NCBI GenBank assembly: GCA_012837285.1 | Contig: DURJ01000025.1 | Coordinates: 1 to 53,264, forward strand | Reading direction: 5' to 3' | DNA length: 53,264 nucleotides | From: Bacillota bacterium | Lineage (GTDB): Bacteria > Bacillota > DTU030 > DUMP01 | Shown: one piece after another, positions 46,490 through 53,264 of the stretch | How positions within the stretch are numbered: position 1 is the stretch's first letter | Layout: every line of letters begins with the position of its first letter | The notes under the pieces: generated by a model | Told to the model about the DNA's origin: nothing | Seen by the model: only the letters and a program-made list of their open reading frames with translations | Database searches by the model: none | Made by a program: the position numbers and the translations under genes

Positions 46490-47578
46490 CTAGCTCTCCA
46501 CCAGCTCGCGGTATAGTTCTGCTGTACGCTGAGCCATAGCCGCCTGGGAAAATTGTCGCCGTACCAGTTCCTGTCCGGCCCGGCCCATGGCCAGTGCCTG
46601 CTCCTCATGCTCCAGCAGTTGCAATACCGCCTGGGCCACTGCCTGCGGCATCCCCGGTGGTACCAGTAGGCCGGTGTGTTTCGGTTGCACCACCTCAGTA
46701 ATTCCTCCCACTGCCGTGGCCACCAGGGGCTTACCGGCCGCCATGGCCTCCAACAGTACCAACCCCTGGCCCTCCTGGCAAGAAGTAAGCACCGCCACAT
46801 CCAGCGCCGCCGTTACCGCCGCAATATCGGGCCGATAGCCGAGAAACTTGAACTCCTGGTGTAAATTCAGCTTCTGGGCCAGATCCGTTAACCTTTGCTT
46901 GAGCGGACCTGTTCCCACCAGGACAAACATACAATCAGGGCGCTGCTGCTTAATCAAGGCCGCTGCCTGGACAAAATTCTCGGGTGCCTTCTCCGGAACC
47001 AGCCGGGCCACCATCCCTACCAGCGGCCGGCTGCCTACCCCTAGCTCCATCCGTACCGCCGCCCCGCTGCAGTTGGAAAACTCCTCCACTGCGATCCCGT
47101 TGGGAATAACTCTTATCTGCTCCGGCAGCACACCCTCGTTCACTAGGCCCACAGCCACCGCCTGCGATATGGCAATAATCCGGTCAGTGAGCAGCGTGTT
47201 GGCCCAAGTGTTAAGATAACGGCGCCCCTTAGGCACCTCTTTCCTTGCACCTAATCTATGCCGGGTCAATACTATTTTCGGGCTGTGCGCCAGCCGGGCC
47301 GCCACCCGCCCAGCCAAACTGGCATGGGTGTGCACCACCTGGTAGTTCTCCCGTGCCAGCAGAGCATAGACCTGGCCCAATACCGGCCAGCTCCAGGAAG
47401 CGTCAGCTCCACTCAGCCGATGAGGGTGAAAACCGTGTCGCCTGAGCTCCTGCTCCAGCTCGCCCCCGCCGGGACAGGCCACGCTTACCTCCCATCCTTC
47501 TTTAGCCAGGCCGGGCAATAAGTTCAACAAATAGCGTCCAGCCCCGCCTACCTGAAGGTCACTGGTTACATGCAGCAC
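46490..47578 (-). CDS. Glycosyltransferase family 4 protein
   Basis: 362 residues with the GT-B fold pattern of GT4 enzymes. The N-terminal donor-acceptor loop is HVTSDLQVGGAGRYLLNLLPGLA; the C-terminal nucleotide-sugar site shows VGMVARLVPEKAPENFVQAA, FVLVGTGPLKQRL, FLGYRPDIAAV and the E-x7-E type motif SCQEGQGLVLLEAMAAGKPLVATAVGGITEVV in part. It presumably adds a hexose to the surface polymer made by this cluster. The start is GTG at 47578, 20 bases inside the ligase/polymerase gene. Donor and acceptor are unknown. Confidence 0.92.
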   Translation of the reverse strand: MLHVTSDLQVGGAGRYLLNLLPGLAKEGWEVSVACPGGGELEQELRRHGFHPHRLSGADASWSWPVLGQVYALLARENYQVVHTHASLAGRVAARLAHSPKIVLTRHRLGARKEVPKGRRYLNTWANTLLTDRIIAISQAVAVGLVNEGVLPEQIRVIPNGIAVEEFSNCSGAAVRMELGVGSRPLVGMVARLVPEKAPENFVQAAALIKQQRPDCMFVLVGTGPLKQRLTDLAQKLNLHQEFKFLGYRPDIAAVTAALDVAVLTSCQEGQGLVLLEAMAAGKPLVATAVGGITEVVQPKHTGLLVPPGMPQAVAQAVLQLLEHEEQALAMGRAGQELVRRQFSQAAMAQRTAELYRELVES

Positions 47579-48917
47579 CCGCAGAGCCGCCCGCCCCCTT
47601 TCCCATGGCCACCGCTAGCCCCAGCGTCAGCCAAAAAAGCAAGGTTAGCTTAGGACTGTACCAAACATTATCCACTGCTCCATGGAGCAAAAAACCGGTT
47701 AGAGCGGCCAATAGCGCCGCTAACACCCCCCGGTCATGGTAAGAAAGCCGGGGCAATACCATAAATGAACGGGAAAACACCGCCAGCAGCAGCCAGAGGA
47801 AGGCCAGCAACCCCGGCACCCCCAGCTCCAATGCCAACTGCAAGTAAAGATTATGGCTATGAATAGCCGGAGTCCCTGCGATCATAAAGCGGGGATAAAC
47901 CTGATTAAAGGCTGCCGTCCCCGGTCCGATACCGGTGAGCCAATAAGCGGCAATCATTTTGAGAGATGCCGCCCAAATAGACAAGCGGAACACATTGGAG
48001 CTGTCCTCCAAACTGCCGATACTGGCCGCTCGACTCACCACCTGCTGTGGAGCCAAAGCCGGCAGGGCCATGGCCACCAGCGCCGTCAATACCAGCAAAC
48101 GCGGCTCCCAAACCAGGCCGAGAACCAACACCCCGGTCAACGCCGCCAACCAGCCGCCGCGGGAAAAAGTAGCCACCAGGGCCGCCCCGGTCACAACTGC
48201 CACTCCGGTCCAAATTAGCTTGCCCCCGAACCGCCGCTCTGTCAGCCACAATACCAGTGCCACCGGCAAGACAAAGGTTAGGTACTCAGCAAAAATGTTC
48301 GGATTGTCAAAGGGGCCAAAGACTCGGGTTTTAATTTCCTCAGCCTGTTTCAGATCGATCCAGGACAAAGAAGTTTGAATCCCGCTCTTGTATTGCAGCA
48401 AACCCATAAGGCCAGCCAGCATTCCAGCCAACAACAAGCCCCCCAACAGCCAGGATACATCCCGCGGCCGCGGCAACATCGCGGCCAGATAAAAAGTCGC
48501 CAAGTATAACCCATAAAGAGGCAATACACTCAGGCTGCCGGTTTTAGCCACCGAGGAACAGGCAGCCAAGCCCACCAGGGCAAAGAATATCCCGCAAGGC
48601 AAATCTACACCGGTGAGCAAAGTCAGGCTCCGCCCTCGGACCCACCTCTTAACTATAGCCACCCCTGTTGTGAGCAACACTAACCGGCCGATAAGAGACG
48701 TGGGCAAAAAAGCCAGTCCGGCCAGGATCAAATACAAGCCCCATTGCGGTCGCTGCCAAATGTAATAAACAGCAATGGCCGCCACTACATACTTAGCTGC
48801 CTCCTTAGCCGGCAGCATTGTCACCAGCAAGGCCAGCAGGAGCCCTCCGGCCAACCCCCAGCCTAAGCCAGGGCCATCTATACGCTTGTCCAGAGTTGTC
48901 AAGGAATCCACTGGCAT
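47559..48917 (-). CDS. O-antigen ligase/polymerase-like membrane protein
   Basis: 452 residues with about 12 hydrophobic segments. The Wzy_C/WaaL-type features are visible: ATFSRGGWLAALTG in the middle, and the large outer loop with WLTGIGPGTAAFNQVYPRF and IHSHNLYLQLALELGVPGLLAFL. Such proteins polymerise or ligate lipid-linked glycan repeat units on the outer face of the membrane; here most likely the secondary cell wall polymer. It overlaps the downstream GT4 gene and follows a hypothetical gene by 28 bases. Confidence 0.9.
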   Translation of the reverse strand: MPVDSLTTLDKRIDGPGLGWGLAGGLLLALLVTMLPAKEAAKYVVAAIAVYYIWQRPQWGLYLILAGLAFLPTSLIGRLVLLTTGVAIVKRWVRGRSLTLLTGVDLPCGIFFALVGLAACSSVAKTGSLSVLPLYGLYLATFYLAAMLPRPRDVSWLLGGLLLAGMLAGLMGLLQYKSGIQTSLSWIDLKQAEEIKTRVFGPFDNPNIFAEYLTFVLPVALVLWLTERRFGGKLIWTGVAVVTGAALVATFSRGGWLAALTGVLVLGLVWEPRLLVLTALVAMALPALAPQQVVSRAASIGSLEDSSNVFRLSIWAASLKMIAAYWLTGIGPGTAAFNQVYPRFMIAGTPAIHSHNLYLQLALELGVPGLLAFLWLLLAVFSRSFMVLPRLSYHDRGVLAALLAALTGFLLHGAVDNVWYSPKLTLLFWLTLGLAVAMGKGAGGSAGAACNQ

Positions 48918-48945
48918 AGTGCCGGCCTCCTTACGCCTGAATCAA

Positions 48946-49509
48946 TCACTCTGCTCCCGCTCCCAGGTTGAGCAACCAGCCGGCCCACTGCAGCAACCTG
49001 CTGCCGCTGGCCCATTGCTGCCAATTACAGGGACGAAGCAGCATTAGTCCCCCCAGGGGAACCAGTACGGCCGCTGCCGCTAGCCGCCGGCCCGTCAGTG
49101 TACCTAAGAATCGTCCCCAAACCACCATGCCTAAAGCCAAGCCCAGCAGCAGTCCGGCCCCAAACCGGGCTGCCCCGGTCTGGCCTGACTCACAACGGCT
49201 GGCCCAGCGACCCACCCAGCTAGCGCGCCAGGCTGTTTGCAGCCGCTTGGCCCCGGCCAGGCCCAGCGTATTTAGCCCCTGACCGAGCCGCGCCGCCATC
49301 TGAGCCATCCGGCTGTGAGCCAACCATCCCTGGGCTCCCCAGTCCAGGCGCACCACCTGGGCCGGAAAACTGCCCCGGCCCAACCAAGACAGGGCTTGAC
49401 CCAATCGGGTTAGAGCCTGGTCCGTAACACTGGTTTCAGCCGCTGTCGCTATGGCAGCCACAATCCGTAAAGTTATGCTAGTCTGCCCATATTTTTTCTT
49501 AAGGTCCAC
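48946..49509 (-). CDS. Hypothetical membrane protein of the polysaccharide cluster
   Basis: 187 residues, unusually rich in A, G, L, W and R. The first 100 residues are helical and amphipathic with several tryptophans (LSWLGRGSF, WGAQGWLAHS); the C-terminal part contains two or three hydrophobic segments (FGAGLLLGLALGMVVWG, RLAAAAVLVPLGGLMLL). The start is GTG at 49509, directly after the DUF4330 stop. I recognise no family. Its place between DUF4330 and the Wzy-like gene suggests an accessory role in polymer assembly or export, which is inference from position only. Confidence 0.7.
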   Translation of the reverse strand: MDLKKKYGQTSITLRIVAAIATAAETSVTDQALTRLGQALSWLGRGSFPAQVVRLDWGAQGWLAHSRMAQMAARLGQGLNTLGLAGAKRLQTAWRASWVGRWASRCESGQTGAARFGAGLLLGLALGMVVWGRFLGTLTGRRLAAAAVLVPLGGLMLLRPCNWQQWASGSRLLQWAGWLLNLGAGAE

Positions 49510-49510
49510 T

Positions 49511-50002
49511 TTATTCGTCCACCTTCACACCAAATACAATGCTGTTCACAGCCGATTTTTGTCCCTTCACCTGGGCATTGGCTCCCACTCTCATCTCATA
49601 ACCGCCCAGAATAATTACATTTTCTGTCACCTGACCCTGGCCGCGAACAGTTATATAGACATCCTTGCGATACGGGGCTTCAGCCAACACCAGCTGTCCG
49701 TCCGCCGTCTCCACTTCTTTCAGGGCCGGGACCACTTCTTTCTGAACCAATTTACCCAGCACCGCATTGGATTTGGTATTGAAGATGGTGTCGCCTTCAG
49801 CCAGAGCGTCAGCGGTGGCCGGTCTCACGTCTTCTACCAGCAGTACTACTTCTACTGTCTTTAGTGAGCTTGGGTTCACTGCCCGGAGCAGCCGGGATTT
49901 CAGTCCCACTCTGGTGGCCACAGCAGCAAGCAAAAGTATCACCGCCAAATCCACAATGTTTATCAGCCCCAATAGACGTCCTTTGTCATCTATTAGCCGC
50001 AT
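49511..50002 (-). CDS. DUF4330 domain protein
   Basis: 163 residues: a short cytoplasmic start (MRLIDDKGRLLGLINIVD), one membrane segment (LAVILLLAAVATRVGL), and an extracytoplasmic beta-rich domain with LLVEDVRPATADALAEGDTIFNTKSNAVLGKLV (key part GDTIFNTKSN) and GGYEMRVGANAQVKG. This arrangement is the DUF4330 family, which appears in surface polysaccharide clusters of Clostridia. It overlaps the upstream GT4 gene by 17 bases and has AAGGAGGAG before the ATG. Function not known. Confidence 0.87.
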   Translation of the reverse strand: MRLIDDKGRLLGLINIVDLAVILLLAAVATRVGLKSRLLRAVNPSSLKTVEVVLLVEDVRPATADALAEGDTIFNTKSNAVLGKLVQKEVVPALKEVETADGQLVLAEAPYRKDVYITVRGQGQVTENVIILGGYEMRVGANAQVKGQKSAVNSIVFGVKVDE

Positions 50003-51131
50003 GATCGCTCCTCCTTAGGGCCTTATAATATACCTGTTCTACTTCTTGTGCCATCTGGGCCAGAGAGAACTCTGTTAGCACCGTCTCCCGACCAAACTCT
50101 CCCAGTTCGCCAGCCAGATGTGAATCAGCCAATACCTTGTCCACAGCACCGACAATAGCTTGGGCCGCTGTCTGGTGATTGCTCCCCCGGCCGCTGAAGT
50201 TGTGCCGTCGGGCTGCCGGCAGCAGGTCCGGAGTCAGAAGTCCCATAAACCCGGCCTCACCGGCAATCACCACTGGCTTAGCCGAAGACATACCCTCCAA
50301 GATCACCCGGCCGACCCCAATCACCACCGTAGCCGTGGCGATAATCGCCGCCGTATCGGTCCGGGAACCGGTCACCAAAATGGCCGGCCGCCGAAAGTCC
50401 TCGTTCACCTTTTCGGCCCAGCGCTCAACCTCCAGCAACTTGTCTCCTTCGCCCACAATGAAAGCAGTCAAGGTGGGATAGCGTCGGAGCAGTTCCGGTA
50501 CAGCCTCAATCACCTTCAAGGCGATCTCGCCTCGGGCTCCGGTTAAGCGGCTGATGTAAACCACTTTTGGATCCGCCGCCGACAATCCAAACTCGTCCAA
50601 AATCGGCTGGGGGTCCACATCAGCGGCGAACCGAGCCGTATCCACTCCGTTCGGAATCACAGTGACATTATCCTCCGGCACCCCGAAATTGCGCACCATA
50701 TGGGCTTTCACATCCTGGCTCACAGCAATGGCTTCATCGCCCCAAGCTGTCAAAGCCCTCAACCCCAGGTTGGTACTATAAATACCATGCGCCGTGGTTA
50801 CCAACGGCCGCCTAGTCCAAGAAGAAACAAAGTGCCCTATCCAAGCCGGGATGCGTGCGTGGGCGTGAATCAAGTTAATATTCTGGTCGTGGATAATGTT
50901 ATTCATGAGCCGCAGGGCGCGCAGCATATCCCAAGGGGCGCGGCTGTGTAGCGGCACCTTAACATGCTTAATTCCGGCTGCCCGAAGCTCTGCTTCCAGA
51001 CAGCCGCCCTGTGAAGCCACCACCACTCGGTGGCCGCGCTTATTTAGTTCCTGAGCCAACCCCACTACATGGGTCTCAGCGCCCCCGGTCTCTAGAGCCA
51101 TAAGCGCTAGCAGCACATTTAGGCTGGGCAT
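49986..51131 (-). CDS. Glycosyltransferase family 4 protein
   Basis: 381 residues, GT-B fold. The N-terminal acceptor region is LLALMALETGGAETHVVGLAQEL; ARIPAWIGHFVSSW and LVTTAHGIYSTNLGLRAL follow; the donor half has VIPNGVDTARF, VVYISRLTGARGEIALKVIEAVPELL and AFIVGEGDKLLEVE. The expected acidic catalytic motif region reads VVIGVGRVILEGMSSAKPVVIAGEAGFMGLL in part (VILEGMSSAKPVV), with a G in place of the more common E-x-F before it. It is the first gene of the DUF4330-Wzy-GT4-DUF5693-csaB-tagA run. Donor sugar unknown. Confidence 0.92.
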   Translation of the reverse strand: MPSLNVLLALMALETGGAETHVVGLAQELNKRGHRVVVASQGGCLEAELRAAGIKHVKVPLHSRAPWDMLRALRLMNNIIHDQNINLIHAHARIPAWIGHFVSSWTRRPLVTTAHGIYSTNLGLRALTAWGDEAIAVSQDVKAHMVRNFGVPEDNVTVIPNGVDTARFAADVDPQPILDEFGLSAADPKVVYISRLTGARGEIALKVIEAVPELLRRYPTLTAFIVGEGDKLLEVERWAEKVNEDFRRPAILVTGSRTDTAAIIATATVVIGVGRVILEGMSSAKPVVIAGEAGFMGLLTPDLLPAARRHNFSGRGSNHQTAAQAIVGAVDKVLADSHLAGELGEFGRETVLTEFSLAQMAQEVEQVYYKALRRSDHAANR

Positions 51132-51162
51132 CTTCGTTCCCCTTTCCTCGCTGCTAATTCTA

Positions 51163-51573
51163 TCACTCCAAGGTCATACCGCCGCGCACCAGTACCACTA
51201 TATCTGTCAGTGCCTTCAGACCCCGACCGTCGCTCCGCGGTATCAATAATAAATGGTTAGCTGGTATAGCTTCTCCGGCTTGAATGTCCCTGCCGGCAGT
51301 GAGATCCGATATACCTCCCTGAGGCGTGGTAATGGCTGCAGCCCGGCCGGCGCGCAGAACCATCTCCGTTCCGGCCTCTCCCCTCAGTACCGCTCCCGCT
51401 TCCAGCTCCAGCACTTGCAAGCGGACCAGTTGATCCAAATAACTCTTGGCCACCAGGGGATCCTCAGCCGTCCCCGGGTCCATTCCCGAAGCCGCTCCAT
51501 CGGTTGGCATCAGTGCCAAACCCACCGCCATCATCAACACCAGTCCCAACAGCAACCAGTTGTTTCGGTTCAT
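51163..51573 (-). CDS. Secreted or membrane-anchored hypothetical protein
   Basis: 136 residues. An N-terminal hydrophobic segment (NWLLLGLVLMMAVGLAL) acts as signal peptide or anchor. The rest is a small beta-rich domain: PLVAKSYLDQLVRLQVLELEAGAVL, then GEAGTEMVLRAGRAAAITTPQGGISDLTAG and a closing NHLLLIPRSDGRGLKAL. I have seen this layout in proteins next to prfB in other Clostridia but know no family name or function. It starts at the ATG 51573, with GGGGAGA upstream, 16 bases after prfB. Confidence 0.75.
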   Translation of the reverse strand: MNRNNWLLLGLVLMMAVGLALMPTDGAASGMDPGTAEDPLVAKSYLDQLVRLQVLELEAGAVLRGEAGTEMVLRAGRAAAITTPQGGISDLTAGRDIQAGEAIPANHLLLIPRSDGRGLKALTDIVVLVRGGMTLE

Positions 51574-51589
51574 CTCTTCTCCCCCTGTG

Positions 51590-52691
51590 CTATAACTTCA
51601 GCTTCAAATAGGCAGCAATAAAAGCATCGATGTCACCGTCCATAACAGCTTGCACATTCCCGGCCTGTTCCCCAGTACGATGATCCTTTACCATGGTATA
51701 GGGTTCAAATACATAAGATCTGATCTGACTGCCCCAAGCAATTTCCCGCTGCTCGCCGCGCAGTGCCGCCAGCTTCTGCTCTTCCTCTTTGTGTTTAATA
51801 TCGAACAACCGGGCCTTTAGAATCCGCATGGCCGTCATCCGATTGGAATGTTGAGACCGCTCATTTTGACAAGTCACCACAATCCCTGTGGGTAAATGAG
51901 TAATACGGACAGCGGAATCAGTCTTATTTACATGCTGACCTCCGGCTCCACCGGCCCTGAAGGTGTCGATCTTGAGGTCATCCGGTTTAATTTCCACGTC
52001 CAGATCGTGATCCACCTCCGGGATTACATCCACCGACGAAAAAGACGTATGTCGCCGTCCGGCCGCATCAAAGGGCGAGTGTCGCACCAACCGGTGCACC
52101 CCTCGTTCCCCTTTCAGATAACCGTAAGCATTCGGACCCGCCACCAGAAAAGTAGCGCTCTTAACCCCGGCCTCATCGCCGGGAAGCAAATCCCAAAGTT
52201 CTACTTTGTAATCGTTTTTCTCCGCCCAGCGGGTGTACATCCGCAGCAGCATGCTCACCCAATCCTGAGCCTCGGTACCGCCGGCACCGGCATGGAGCGA
52301 CACAATGGCGTTGCACCGATCATACGGTCCCGCCAACAGCGCTGCCAATTCTAGGGCCTCATAACGCTGACGCAGCGGTACCAACGCCGTCGCCACTTCC
52401 TTGGCCGTGTCAGCGTCGCTCGCCTCAGCTCCCAGTTCACATAGAACCAGCAGGTCTTCCGCTTCCTTATTCAGCTCGGTAAACCGCTGAACCTCTTCTT
52501 TCAGCCCTGTCAGGTCCGGCATAATCTTTTCTGCCTGAGTCGGGTCGTCCCAAAAGCCGGGCTGAGCCAGCAGTGCCTCTAGCTCTTGTACCCGGGCCCT
52601 CTTACCGGCGATGTCAAAGAGAAGCCCCCATTTCCTCTATTTGCTGGATCAACTCAGCCGTTTCCCGGCAGAGATCGTCGTACAGTAGCAT
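51590..52691 (-). CDS. prfB: Peptide chain release factor 2, made by programmed +1 frameshift
   Basis: RF2 reads UGA and UAA stop codons. The gene is in two frames: ATG at 52691 through CTT at 52617 (25 codons, MLLYDDLCRETAEL onward), then after skipping T52616 the frame 52615-51590 starts with DIAGKRARVQELEALLAQPGFWDDP (in part). The total of 366 residues matches normal RF2. The catalytic GGQ lies in RAGGAGGQHVNKTDSAVRITHLP (in part), and the anticodon-like tripeptide is SPF in RHSPFDAAGRRHTSF. A second possible ATG is at 52697. secA lies upstream, as in B. subtilis. Confidence 0.96.
52612..52632 (-). promoter_or_regulatory. RF2 autoregulatory frameshift site
   Basis: Minus strand ATGGGGGCTTCTCTTTGAC: a Shine-Dalgarno-like GGGGG a few bases before CTT TGA C, the classical slippery site. 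Low RF2 lets the ribosome slip +1 at the TGA (52614-52616) and finish the protein. Confidence 0.93.
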
Positions 52692-52718
52692 CTGCATCAC
52701 CCCTTCAGTTTTATCGTT

Positions 52719-52948
52719 AGCGAAGGAGACAAGACTCTTCACTCCGTTCAGAGTGACACGGACGACATACCCCTTTACTGTCATCCTGAGCGCGCCTTAC
52801 ACTGTCATCCTGAGCCCCTTATACTTTGTCCTCAGCGAAGGAGCCAAGACTCTTCACTCCGTTCAGAGTGACAGGGACGACATGCCCCTTTACTGTCATC
52901 CTAAGCGCGCCTTGCACTGTCATCCTGAGCCCCTTATACTGTCATCCT
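52719..52948. repeat. 115-bp tandem duplication made of shorter 'gtcatcctgagc' repeats
   Basis: Copy 1 is 52719-52833 and copy 2 is 52834-52948, with about five base differences over the first 107 bases. Each copy holds agcgaaggag, actcttcactccgttcagag and two or three copies of actgtcatcctgagc; a last partial copy (gtcatcctgaacgcagtgaa) follows up to about 52970. Words of this type form dispersed intergenic repeats in many bacteria. No gene is seen between prfB and secA (52698-53034). Confidence 0.8.
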
Positions 52949-53034
52949 GAACGCAGTGAAGGATCTTTTGCTCTTCACCGCACCTAGAACCATGGATTGC
53001 CTGGTTTTCATATCCATTGACCTTGTATTAGCTA

Positions 53035-53264
53035 TCAGCCTCCGCAACATTTTTTATATTTCTTGCCGCTGCCGCAAGGGCAGGGATCGTTGCGTTCGAT
53101 TTTTTTGCCCTGACGCCGATAAGGCTGCTGCGGCCTGTCGCTGTCACCGCCGGCGGTGACGTTGCGCACCGCGCTTCGACGCTGGGGTGCCTGGGCAGTT
53201 AACCTAATCTTAAACAAGTAGCGTACCGTATCCTCCTGGATCCGGGCCACCATTCCTTGGAACA
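53035..53264 (-). CDS. secA: Preprotein translocase subunit SecA, C-terminal part
   Basis: Only the 3' end is in the window; the frame is open to the right edge. The visible residues include [19 protein letters not shown] from the SecA helical wing/C-terminal region, a linker rich in R and Q, and the terminal zinc-binding SEC-C motif [17 protein letters not shown], which binds SecB or ribosomes and phospholipid in other bacteria. SecA is the ATPase motor of protein export. The stop codon at 53035 is followed by the repeat region and then prfB. Confidence 0.94.
   Translation of the reverse strand, partial: FQGMVARIQEDTVRYLFKIRLTAQAPQRRSAVRNVTAGGDSDRPQQPYRRQGKKIERNDPCPCGSGKKYKKCCGG

Noticed and set aside
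46474-46800. N-terminal extension of the DUF5693 protein of about 109 residues
   Set aside because: It has the W/R-rich composition of an antisense or out-of-frame shadow, lies within the glycosyltransferase gene, and has no ribosome site. The TTG at 46473 has one.
52719-52948. The tandem repeats as a CRISPR array
   Set aside because: The copies are directly adjacent, 115 bp long and imperfect. There are no unique spacers of constant length and no cas genes nearby.

Overview
This window comes from a spore-forming, probably anaerobic Gram-positive bacterium of the Bacillota (Clostridia-like). The evidence is the gene order yerC-pcrA-ligA-gatCAB-rlmD, which parallels Bacillus subtilis, together with secA-prfB, a SpoVB-like flippase, a YhcN/YlaJ lipoprotein, a CsaB pyruvyl transferase, split transketolase subunits, a TRAP-TAXI transporter and one apparent selenoprotein. 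The genus cannot be fixed from the sequence. Nearly all genes lie on the minus strand. The plus-strand exceptions are the partial gene at the left edge, a glutamine-rich protein at 6929 and an amidase-like protein at 21542.

Left edge to about 4.85 kb: a segment that looks like the end of an integrated mobile element. It is visibly more AT-rich in places and carries a partial accessory gene, an NTF2-like protein, a TetR-controlled ABC-2 exporter with a two-operator promoter, and a small DUF6061-like protein. It runs directly into the 3' end of rlmD. The rRNA methyltransferase encoded there carries about 98 extra residues beyond its usual end, beginning at the HVETVV codons, a place where integrative elements are known to insert in Firmicutes rumA/rlmD genes. 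The other end of the element lies outside the window.

4.8-22.4 kb: information processing and sporulation. rlmD, a stand-alone pyruvate kinase C-terminal-like protein, small unknown proteins, a DUF421 membrane protein, gatCAB (tRNA-dependent amidation), ligA, pcrA, yerC, a SpoVB-like flippase, a YhcN/YlaJ lipoprotein, an Orn/Lys/Arg decarboxylase coupled to a CofE-like protein, and a divergent AMIN/Amidase_3-like protein that appears to have lost its catalytic residues.

22.4-32.2 kb: the nucleotide excision repair genes uvrC, uvrA and uvrB, interrupted by ppsA and by a short glutaredoxin whose first active-site cysteine codon is an in-frame TGA (probable selenocysteine).

32.5-40.3 kb: envelope functions: HtrA protease, a TRAP-TAXI uptake system (solute-binding protein, DUF1850, fused permease), and ftsE-ftsX next to a coiled-coil M23 peptidase, its likely FtsEX-controlled partner.

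40.5-53.3 kb: DUF523 and split transketolase, then a cell-surface polysaccharide cluster (TagA-like, CsaB, DUF5693, two GT4 glycosyltransferases, an O-antigen ligase/polymerase-like protein, DUF4330 and unknown membrane or secreted proteins). It ends with prfB, which is expressed through the classical programmed frameshift, a 115-bp tandem duplication in the intergenic region, and the 3' end of secA. I saw no tRNA, rRNA or CRISPR array.
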